Shown in pieces: positions 1-5,017 of a stretch of DNA of 5,017 bases (position 1 is the first letter of the stretch; every line of letters starts with the position of its first letter). The position numbers were made by a program, and so were the translations under genes. This DNA is from Crocinitomicaceae bacterium (GTDB taxonomy: Bacteria > Bacteroidota > Bacteroidia > Flavobacteriales_G > Salibacteraceae). The stretch is from contig JAAZVO010000209.1 in NCBI GenBank assembly GCA_018623405.1, forward strand, positions 1 to 5,017. The letters run 5' to 3'. Below the pieces are notes generated by a model. It did not search any database, was not told where the DNA came from, and worked only from the letters and a program-made list of their open reading frames with translations.

Positions 1-209
1 GGGAAATTATGTCCGGTATCAATATGCATAATAGGAAAAGGAATAGCAGCAGGAAAAAATGCTTTTCTTGCTAAATGAAGACACACGATAGAGTCTTTTC
101 CTCCTGAGAAAAGCAATACGGGGTTTTCAAATTGAGCTGCAACTTCACGAATCACATAAATTGATTCACTTTCCAACTCTTTTAAATGTGTTAAGTTGTA
201 TGATCTCAT
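1..209 (-). CDS. cysD: CysD, sulfate adenylyltransferase subunit 2 (partial, N-terminus only)
   Basis: This is the small catalytic subunit of ATP sulfurylase. With the GTPase CysN it makes adenylylsulfate (APS) from sulfate and ATP in the cytoplasm. I translated the complement from the ATG at 209: 69 codons are visible before the left edge, out of about 300 usual for the family. The visible part reads like the start of E. coli CysD (THLKELESESIYVIREVAA near the N-terminus, then LHLARKAF). The PP-loop ATP-binding motif SGGKDS is at residues 35-40 and HIDTGHNF at 62-69. E. coli has SIGKDS at the PP-loop, as I recall; the glycine form here is the general PP-loop consensus. Its ATG overlaps the cysC stop by four bases (ATGA on the minus strand), so translation is probably coupled. 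The remainder, and probably cysN, lie off the left edge. Family assignment is confident; only the end is missing. Confidence 0.95.
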   Translation of the reverse strand, partial: MRSYNLTHLKELESESIYVIREVAAQFENPVLLFSGGKDSIVCLHLARKAFFPAAIPFPIMHIDTGHNF

Positions 210-817
210 TCGGTTAACGAAATTTTTGGTAAGATAAATTCTATAATTTGTTCTGCACTCTCTAGAGGGGATTTACCCTCAGTAGGCACTTCAATTGATG
301 GTTTGGTTGGCGGCTCAAAAGGAGCGTTTATTCCTGTAAAATCTTTTATTTCTCCTTTTCGTGCTTTAGCATATAGGCCTTTAACATCTCTTTGCTCGCA
401 AACAGCTAAAGGCGTATTAATAAAAACTTCAATAAAGTTTTGTTTTCCAATAATATCTTGGGCCAAAGCTCTAATAGCAATATTTGGGCTCACAAAACAA
501 TTGATTGTGATGATTCCACAATTATTAAAAAGCTTAGAAACTTCAGCTATTCTTCTAATGTTTTCTTTTCTGTCCTGTTCTGAAAACCCTAGATTGTTGT
601 TGATACCCGTTCTGATATTATCGCCATCTAAAACTTGAGTCAAAAAGCCTTTTTCGTGCAATTTGCGTTCAACTATTTTTGCGATGGTTGTTTTGCCTGA
701 TCCTGAAAGTCCCGTCATCCAAAGGGTTAGTCCTTTTTGACCCAAGAGAATTTCTTTGTCATCTTTTTGAAGTAACTCATCAAAAACGGAAAAAATATTT
801 CGGCCCTCGTCTTTCAT
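206..817 (-). CDS. cysC: CysC, adenylylsulfate (APS) kinase
   Basis: CysC phosphorylates APS at the 3' position with ATP to give PAPS, the sulfate donor for sulfotransferases and PAPS reductase. It is 203 aa from the ATG at 817, a normal length for a stand-alone kinase. Residues below are counted from that ATG. Walker A GLSGSGKT is at 36-43, DGDNIR at 64-69, and GFSEQDRKENIRR at 77-89. The FVSP serine segment is at about 108-111, and the lid motif KGLYAKARKGEIKDFTGI at 146-163. All are APS kinase hallmarks. In the serine segment the sequence is SPNIAIR where E. coli, from memory, has SPHRAER, so the first arginine is replaced by isoleucine. An in-frame TTG at 829 could extend it by four residues, but it lies inside the probable -7 promoter element, so ATG 817 is preferred. 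It is first in a minus-strand operon with cysD, with which it shares an ATGA overlap. No Shine-Dalgarno is seen. Confidence 0.96.
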   Translation of the reverse strand: MKDEGRNIFSVFDELLQKDDKEILLGQKGLTLWMTGLSGSGKTTIAKIVERKLHEKGFLTQVLDGDNIRTGINNNLGFSEQDRKENIRRIAEVSKLFNNCGIITINCFVSPNIAIRALAQDIIGKQNFIEVFINTPLAVCEQRDVKGLYAKARKGEIKDFTGINAPFEPPTKPSIEVPTEGKSPLESAEQIIEFILPKISLTE

Positions 818-826
818 TTGGGCTTG

Positions 827-834
827 CAAAAGTA
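827..834 (-). promoter_or_regulatory. Putative Bacteroidota -7 promoter element for cysC-cysD
   Basis: Read on the minus strand this is TACTTTTG, an exact match to the TAnnTTTG -7 consensus recognised by the Bacteroidota primary sigma factor. It ends 9 nt before the cysC ATG, so transcription would begin only a few bases before the start codon. I looked for the partner TTG/TTTG -33 element at the usual 17-23 nt upstream and found none; the nearest TTTG (870-873, minus strand) is about 35 nt away. The call rests on the -7 match and its position only. Confidence 0.5.
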
Positions 835-835
835 A

Positions 836-843
836 CCAATTGG
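836..843. repeat. 8-bp perfect palindrome CCAATTGG in the divergent promoter region
   Basis: CCAATTGG is its own reverse complement and lies one base upstream of the putative cysC -7 element. The symmetry does not extend beyond eight bases. It could be half of a regulator site, or chance in AT-rich DNA; nothing in the window names a regulator. A second weak inverted repeat, GCAA-AA-TTGC, sits at 869-878 in the same spacer. Confidence 0.25.
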
Positions 844-892
844 CTCGGTTTTATGCGATTTGTAGTATGCAAAATTGCTAATCTCATATTCC

Positions 893-900
893 TATATTTG
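893..900 (+). promoter_or_regulatory. Putative Bacteroidota -7 promoter element for the deoC operon
   Basis: TATATTTG matches the TAnnTTTG consensus exactly and ends 10 nt before the deoC ATG at 911. That mirrors the spacing seen for the divergent cysC promoter. A TTG at 875-877 is a possible -33 element, but the 15-nt spacer is shorter than the usual 17-23. A start about 5-8 nt downstream would leave a leader of only a few bases, consistent with the absence of a Shine-Dalgarno sequence. If correct, it drives deoC, both ALDH genes, cysQ and the gene starting at 4996. Confidence 0.55.
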
Positions 901-910
901 AACCCTGTAA

Positions 911-1819
911 ATGCACACTAAAATTTTGAGTGAATTTTCTATAAAACCCATTGATACGGTTGCTATTCAAGAGCGTGTATCGAGACTTCAAAAAAGAAGT
1001 ATTAAGAATGAAGCCAAGTTAACAGGCCTAAAGTTAGCCCTTAGTATGATTGATTTAACCACTCTAGAGGGGAAGGATACTCCTCAAAAAGTTAAACAAT
1101 TATGCTACAAAGCACTTCATTTACATGATGATTTGCCCGATTTGCCTACCACGGCTGCAGTCTGCGTGTACCCAAATTTTGTAGGTATTGCCAAAAAGGC
1201 TTTGATGGGTTCTGATGTAAAGGTGGCTGCCGTGGCAACAGCATTTCCTTCAGGTCAATCTAATTTGGAGGTAAAAAAGATTGACACACAAATGGCTATT
1301 GACCTGGGTGCAGATGAGGTTGATATGGTAATTTCTAGAGGAGAGTTTCTTCAAGGTAACCACAATTTTGTTTTTGATGAAATTGCTACTATCAAATCTT
1401 TATGTAATGGAAAAGCGCGGCTTAAAGTTATTTTTGAAACAGGAGAGTTGGTAACTCTGAATAATGTTGCCTTAGCTAGTAAGATTGCTATTGCTGCCGG
1501 CGCAGATTTCATAAAAACCTCAACAGGCAAAATTCAACCTGCCGCCACCCCCGAAGTTACTCTAGTAATGCTTGAGGCTATTAGAGATCACTTTTTCGCT
1601 ACCGGAAAAATGGTGGGAATGAAGCCGGCAGGAGGTATTTCAAATGCAAAAACAGCCTTGCAATATTTAGTGATGGTAAAGGAAACTTTAGGCAATGCCT
1701 GGCTTTCTAACCAATGGTTTAGATTTGGTGCAAGCAGTTTAGCTAATGATGTGGTAAGGCAACTACTTAAACAGCAATCAGGTATGTACCAAAACAAAGA
1801 TTATATATCTATAGACTAG
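911..1819 (+). CDS. deoC: DeoC, deoxyribose-phosphate aldolase (long, animal-DERA-like type)
   Basis: This class I aldolase reversibly splits 2-deoxy-D-ribose 5-phosphate into acetaldehyde and glyceraldehyde 3-phosphate, the last step of deoxynucleoside breakdown in the cytoplasm. At 302 aa it is longer than E. coli DeoC (about 259 aa) and close to human DERA (about 318 aa). Visible landmarks are IDLTTLEGKDT (47-57), VCVYPNF (84-90), FPSG (112-115), DEVDMV with the proton-relay aspartate D138, KVIFETGEL (172-180), FIKTSTGK with Schiff-base lysine K202, GMKPAGGIS with the second active-site lysine K238, and FRFGASSL (270-277). All catalytic residues are present. Several stretches, including the first 40 residues and VMLEAIRDHFFATG, resemble human DERA more than E. 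coli DeoC as I recall them. It is the first gene of its operon; the next gene starts 3 nt after its stop. The ATG at 911 sits just downstream of a -7 element. Confidence 0.96.
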   Translation: MHTKILSEFSIKPIDTVAIQERVSRLQKRSIKNEAKLTGLKLALSMIDLTTLEGKDTPQKVKQLCYKALHLHDDLPDLPTTAAVCVYPNFVGIAKKALMGSDVKVAAVATAFPSGQSNLEVKKIDTQMAIDLGADEVDMVISRGEFLQGNHNFVFDEIATIKSLCNGKARLKVIFETGELVTLNNVALASKIAIAAGADFIKTSTGKIQPAATPEVTLVMLEAIRDHFFATGKMVGMKPAGGISNAKTALQYLVMVKETLGNAWLSNQWFRFGASSLANDVVRQLLKQQSGMYQNKDYISID

Positions 1820-1822
1820 AAC

Positions 1823-3298
1823 ATGGCAAAACAAACGGAAAAATATAACAAGCTAAGTTTTGAAGGTTTTTGGGATTATGCTCCGGCTCCTGAAACTGCA
1901 GACCATGTTGAACTAAAATCCAAATATGATTTATTCATTGGAGGGAAATGGTTAAAACCTTCTTCAGGAAAATATTTTTCTACTTTAAACCCAGCTACAG
2001 AAACAGAATTGGCCAAAGTGGCTGAAGCTTCTGAAAAAGATGTAGATAAAGCGGTTAAAGCTGCACAAAAAGCTTTACCTGAGTGGCAAAAATTAACAGC
2101 TTCTGAAAGAGGCAAATACATTTTTAGAATTGCTAGGCTAATCCAAGAAAGGGCAAAAGAATTTGCAGTTATTGAATCTCTAGACGGAGGAAAACCTATT
2201 AGAGAATCAAGAGATATTGATATTCCGCTTGCAGCTGCTCATTTTTTCTTTTACGCAGGTTGGGCAGATAAATTGTCATTTGCTTTTCCGAATAGAACAC
2301 CTCAGCCTATTGGTGTTGTGGGGCAAATAATTCCTTGGAACTTTCCTATGTTGATGGCTGCTTGGAAGATAGCACCTGCTCTTGCTTGTGGTAACACAAT
2401 TGTTTTAAAACCTGCCGAAACAACACCATTAACAGCATTAAAATTAGCCGAACTTATAAAAGATTCTGGCTTGCCTGATGGAGTAGTAAATATTATTACC
2501 GGTGCAGGAAAAACAGGAGCAGCTATAGTTGAGCATAAAGATGTTCAGAAAATAGCCTTTACGGGTTCAACCGAAGTTGGGAAGTTTATTCAAAAAGCAG
2601 TTGCAGGTACAGGAAAAAAACTAACCTTAGAGTTAGGAGGAAAAGCCGCTAATATAATTTTTACAGATGCCGCGATAGATCAAGCGGTGGAGGGAATTGT
2701 GAATGGAATTTATTTTAATCAAGGGCATGTTTGCTGCGCAGGCTCAAGGCTTTTTGTAGAAGAACCTGTTTATGAAGAGGTAATGCAAAAGCTCAAATGG
2801 CGAATAGATTCTCTTATTGTTGGTGACCCCTTAGATAAGAATACAGATATAGGCGCTATAAACTCAAAAACGCAACTTGAAACAATAGACAAGTATTTAA
2901 AAATTGGGCAACAAGAAGGCTTAGAAATGTATCAGCCTAATTGTAAAATGCCTAAGTCAGGTTACTTCTGTAAGCCAACATTATTTACAAATGTAGCGCA
3001 AAGCAGTAGGCTTGCTAAAGAAGAAATTTTTGGGCCTGTTTTAGCTATCCAAACCTTCAGAACTTTGGATGAGGTTATTCAAAAGGCCAATAATACACCT
3101 TATGGATTATCTGCAGGAGTTTGGACTGATAAGGGTTCGAAAATTTTTCACCTTACCACAAATTTAAAGGCGGGTGTAGTTTGGGCAAATACCTATAATA
3201 AATTCGATCCCTCATCACCTTTTGGAGGTTACAAGGAAAGTGGCTTTGGAAGAGAAGGTGGATTACACGGATTATCAGCTTATGTAAAATTTGATTGA
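1823..3298 (+). CDS. Aldehyde dehydrogenase, catalytically complete (ALDH16 first-domain type)
   Basis: This is an NAD(P)+-dependent aldehyde dehydrogenase of 491 aa, full length for the superfamily. Seen in the sequence: PWNFP (171-175) with oxyanion asparagine N173, KPAE (196-199), the cofactor-binding FTGSTEVG (246-253), ELGGK (270-274) with general base E270, the nucleophile region NQGHVCCAG with C304, EIFGPV (401-406), and PFGGYKESGFGRE (466-478). Nothing essential is missing. The N-terminal extension carrying DYAPAPE (18-24), then IGGKWLKP (39-46), resembles the start of animal ALDH16A1 as I remember it. So does DPSSPFGGYKESG near the C-terminus. The neighbouring truncated ALDH supports an ALDH16-like assignment. 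The substrate is not determined by the sequence; acetaldehyde from the upstream DeoC is a reasonable inference. It starts 3 nt after deoC, and its TGA overlaps the next ATG by one base. Confidence 0.93.
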   Translation: MAKQTEKYNKLSFEGFWDYAPAPETADHVELKSKYDLFIGGKWLKPSSGKYFSTLNPATETELAKVAEASEKDVDKAVKAAQKALPEWQKLTASERGKYIFRIARLIQERAKEFAVIESLDGGKPIRESRDIDIPLAAAHFFFYAGWADKLSFAFPNRTPQPIGVVGQIIPWNFPMLMAAWKIAPALACGNTIVLKPAETTPLTALKLAELIKDSGLPDGVVNIITGAGKTGAAIVEHKDVQKIAFTGSTEVGKFIQKAVAGTGKKLTLELGGKAANIIFTDAAIDQAVEGIVNGIYFNQGHVCCAGSRLFVEEPVYEEVMQKLKWRIDSLIVGDPLDKNTDIGAINSKTQLETIDKYLKIGQQEGLEMYQPNCKMPKSGYFCKPTLFTNVAQSSRLAKEEIFGPVLAIQTFRTLDEVIQKANNTPYGLSAGVWTDKGSKIFHLTTNLKAGVVWANTYNKFDPSSPFGGYKESGFGREGGLHGLSAYVKFD

Positions 3299-4176
3299 TG
3301 GCAACAAGATTGGAAGTTCAAAAAACATATAAGTTATTTATCAATGGACAGTTTCCAAGAACAGAATCGGGTAGGTTCTTAAAAGTTATTGATAAAGATG
3401 GTGCCTTTTGGGCAAATGCCTGCAGAGCCTCAAGAAAAGATTTACGAAATGCAGTTGAATCAGCAAGGAAAGCTCAAACTGCATGGAATAATAGAGCAGC
3501 TTTTAACCGTTCTCAAATTTTGTACAGAATTGCAGAAATGCTCGAAAGTAGAAGGGTTGAGTTCGAACAACTATTGATTAAACAAGGCACCCCAAATGGT
3601 AAAGCAAAAGCAGAGCTAAATGAAGCAATAGATGCAGCAGTGTATTATGCAGGTTGGGCGGATAAGTATCAACAAGTTTTTAGCAGCGTAAACACAGTTT
3701 CAGGCAATTATTTCAATTTTTCAGTATATGAGCCAACAGGGGTTGTAATTAATATTTTCGGAGAGGATGTTAATTTTTCCGACTATTTAAATGCTGTTTT
3801 ATCTGCCATAGTTGGCGGTAATACAATTGTAAATATTTCAAGTGCTAATACTGCTCCATATGTGATTACCCTTGCCGAAACATTAGCAACATCAGATCTT
3901 TCTGCAGGAGTAGTAAATATTTTGACAGGAAATATCTCTGAGTTGATTTCACATGCCGCAAAACACATGGATGTAAACGCAATTGTTTCAATAAACCTCA
4001 CTGAAGCTGAAAGGTTAGAAATTGAAAGTGCGGCACCAAATAATGTAAAGCGAATCTTTCAATATAACCAGTTACCCGAAAAAGGAAAAACGCCTTATCT
4101 CATTTTAGATTTACAAGAAGTAAAAACCACTTGGCACCCTATAGATTCACCTATTGCCGGTGGAAATTCATATTAA
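3298..4176 (+). CDS. Truncated, non-catalytic aldehyde dehydrogenase-like protein (ALDH16 second-domain type)
   Basis: This 292-aa protein matches only the N-terminal and cofactor-fold part of an aldehyde dehydrogenase. Recognisable pieces are YKLFINGQF (11-19), the AGWADKYQQ segment (118-126) also found in the upstream ALDH, EPTGVV (145-150), GGNTIV (173-178) and AGVVNILTGN (203-212). The active-site features are gone. PWNFP is replaced by a diverged segment around 151-160, KPAE by NISSA, there is no ELGGK, and the only cysteine is C42, so no nucleophile exists. The region that would hold the catalytic domain is absent. This pattern and length fit the inactive C-terminal domain of ALDH16, which is normally fused to the active domain. 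A structural or assembly role with the upstream ALDH is inferred. ATG 3298 shares its A with the preceding TGA; an in-frame TTG at 3295 is a less likely start. The frame is open throughout, so this is not a decaying pseudogene. Confidence 0.85.
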   Translation: MATRLEVQKTYKLFINGQFPRTESGRFLKVIDKDGAFWANACRASRKDLRNAVESARKAQTAWNNRAAFNRSQILYRIAEMLESRRVEFEQLLIKQGTPNGKAKAELNEAIDAAVYYAGWADKYQQVFSSVNTVSGNYFNFSVYEPTGVVINIFGEDVNFSDYLNAVLSAIVGGNTIVNISSANTAPYVITLAETLATSDLSAGVVNILTGNISELISHAAKHMDVNAIVSINLTEAERLEIESAAPNNVKRIFQYNQLPEKGKTPYLILDLQEVKTTWHPIDSPIAGGNSY

Positions 4177-4177
4177 T

Positions 4178-4996
4178 ATGCAAGATCTCGAATTTTTTAC
4201 CCTATTAGAAACCGCCATTAGGGCCGCCAAAAAAGGTGGTGATGAAATAATGAAGGTTTATGAACAAGAAATTGAAGTAGAACATAAAGAAGACAATTCT
4301 CCATTAACTATTGCAGATAAAAATGCAAATGAGGTTATTACTGAAATGTTGGAAAAAACAAAATTTCCAATTTTAAGCGAAGAGGGTAAATCTATTCCTT
4401 ACAAAAAAAGAAAGTCTTGGAAATACTTTTGGATGGTAGATCCCTTAGATGGCACAATAGAGTTTATTAAACGCAATGGAGAGTTTACGGTGAATATCGC
4501 CTTAATGGATAAAAACTATCCAATTATGGGGGTAATTTATTTGCCTGCAAAAAATAGGATGTACATAGGTTACTTGGGTAAAACAGCCTTTGCAATAGAA
4601 AATTATGAAGATTTTGATATTCTAGGAAGCCTAATTTTAAAGGGTGAAAGATTAAGAAAAATTAAGGTGGATAGACCATTTACAGCGGTGGGAAGTAGGT
4701 CTCATATGTCACCTGAAACCGAAGAATACATCAACAAATTAAAAAAGAATTACAAAGAAGTTGAAGTAATTTCAATGGGCAGCTCTTTAAAGATTTGCTT
4801 AGTGGCTGAAAAAAAAGCAGATGTTTACCCTAGGTTTGCACCCACTATGGAGTGGGATACCGCTGCAGGTCAAGCTATTGCCGAAGGAGCAGGAATGTTG
4901 GTTTTGAACCATGAAACCGGTGAAAGATTAGCCTACAACAAAGAGAATTTATTGAACCCTTGGTTTATTGTAAAACGTAAAAAATTAAAAGATTAA
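4178..4996 (+). CDS. cysQ: CysQ, 3'(2'),5'-bisphosphate nucleotidase
   Basis: CysQ is a metal-dependent phosphatase of the inositol monophosphatase-like superfamily. It converts 3'-phosphoadenosine 5'-phosphate (PAP, the by-product of PAPS-using enzymes) to AMP, and may also remove phosphate from PAPS. The protein is 272 aa from the ATG at 4178, usual for the family. Metal-site motifs are complete: SPLTIAD (41-47), SEEG with E69 (67-70), the signature DPLDGTIEFI (88-97) with D88 and D91, GSSLK (201-205), and EWDTAAG (225-231) with D227. The DPLDGTxEFI form is typical of CysQ rather than inositol monophosphatase. The ATG lies 1 nt after the stop of the ALDH-like gene, indicating coupling; a TTG at 4154 would overlap that gene by 23 bases and is not needed. 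Functionally it belongs with the divergent cysC-cysD genes. Confidence 0.95.
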   Translation: MQDLEFFTLLETAIRAAKKGGDEIMKVYEQEIEVEHKEDNSPLTIADKNANEVITEMLEKTKFPILSEEGKSIPYKKRKSWKYFWMVDPLDGTIEFIKRNGEFTVNIALMDKNYPIMGVIYLPAKNRMYIGYLGKTAFAIENYEDFDILGSLILKGERLRKIKVDRPFTAVGSRSHMSPETEEYINKLKKNYKEVEVISMGSSLKICLVAEKKADVYPRFAPTMEWDTAAGQAIAEGAGMLVLNHETGERLAYNKENLLNPWFIVKRKKLKD

Positions 4997-5017
4997 TGGA
5001 GCAAAAAGCTGCTTTAA
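4996..5017 (+). CDS. Start of a further gene, product not identifiable (partial)
   Basis: An ATG at 4996 overlaps the last base of the cysQ stop (TAATG) and opens a frame reading MEQKAAL before the right edge. The same stop/start overlap style as elsewhere in this operon makes it a likely real start, but seven codons do not identify a family. From remembered gene order in Bacteroidota, a SLC13-type sulfate/anion permease often follows cysQ in such loci; that is a guess from context, not something the sequence shows. Confidence 0.5.

Noticed and set aside
303..638. Open frame of 111 codons on the plus strand
   Set aside because: It lies entirely antisense to the well-supported cysC and its translation shows no recognisable domain; it is a shadow of the coding strand.
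679..921. Open frame of 80 codons on the plus strand reaching into the start of deoC
   Set aside because: It is antisense to the start of cysC, crosses both putative promoters and overlaps the deoC start in another frame. There is no family resemblance.
1588..1797. Minus-strand open frame inside deoC
   Set aside because: It is antisense to the conserved C-terminal part of DeoC, with no start context or domain; a shadow frame.
3286..3300. Possible sequencing error or frameshift splitting one fused ALDH16 gene at the TGATG junction
   Set aside because: A one-base deletion here would fuse the frames, so it cannot be fully excluded. However, the downstream frame has its own stop at 3292-3294 just before a properly placed ATG, and the same overlap style occurs at the other junctions of this operon. 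Two genes is the simpler reading.
3389..3577. Plus-strand 62-codon frame inside the short ALDH-like gene
   Set aside because: It is an out-of-frame reading of a region whose main frame clearly aligns with the ALDH fold.
2255..3666. Near-identical 18-nt segments at 2255-2272 and 3649-3666 (17 of 18 bases) as a possible repeat element
   Set aside because: Both encode the same AGWADK residues in the two paralogous ALDH genes; this is shared protein ancestry or constraint, not a mobile or regulatory repeat.
4154..4177. TTG at 4154 as an upstream start for cysQ
   Set aside because: It would add eight residues overlapping the preceding gene. The ATG at 4178 sits one base after that gene's stop and begins directly with the family's usual N-terminal helix.

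Overview
The window looks like a chromosomal segment from a Bacteroidota (Bacteroidetes) bacterium, probably of the Flavobacteriia/Cytophagia type. The DNA is AT-rich. None of the genes has a convincing Shine-Dalgarno sequence, and start codons lie in A/T-rich context. Both outward-facing gene sets are preceded by a match to the Bacteroidota -7 promoter element TAnnTTTG. Genus cannot be determined from the sequence alone. Coding density is very high: the only gap longer than a few bases is the 93-bp divergent promoter region at 818-910.

Left part (minus strand, 817 down to 1): cysC (APS kinase, complete) followed by the N-terminal third or less of cysD (ATP sulfurylase small subunit), which runs off the left edge. 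The two overlap by 4 bases (ATGA). Together they activate sulfate to APS and then PAPS; cysN would be expected just beyond the left edge.

Right part (plus strand, 911 to the right edge): a tightly packed operon. It contains deoC (deoxyribose-phosphate aldolase of the long, animal-DERA-like type), a catalytically complete aldehyde dehydrogenase, a short aldehyde dehydrogenase-like protein with no catalytic cysteine, and cysQ (3'(2'),5'-bisphosphate nucleotidase). The first codons of a further gene start at 4996. Junctions are 3 nt gap, 1 nt overlap, 1 nt gap and 1 nt overlap, which suggests co-transcription and translational coupling.

The main point of interest is the aldehyde dehydrogenase pair. 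Lengths (491 + 292 aa), order, N-terminal sequence style and the inactive second domain match a family-16 aldehyde dehydrogenase (ALDH16). In animals and some bacteria ALDH16 is a single polypeptide of roughly 780-800 aa, a full ALDH domain followed by a truncated, cysteine-less ALDH domain. Here it appears as two genes joined at a TGATG stop/start. DeoC releases acetaldehyde and glyceraldehyde 3-phosphate from deoxyribose 5-phosphate, and an ALDH next to it could oxidise the acetaldehyde; that link is inference. CysQ at the end of this operon clears PAP, the by-product of PAPS use, and so belongs functionally with the divergent cysC-cysD genes. The deoC-ALDH16 block thus sits between two halves of a sulfate-activation locus. 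I saw no RNA genes, mobile elements, CRISPR, long repeats or transcription terminators, and no convergent gene pair that would call for a terminator.
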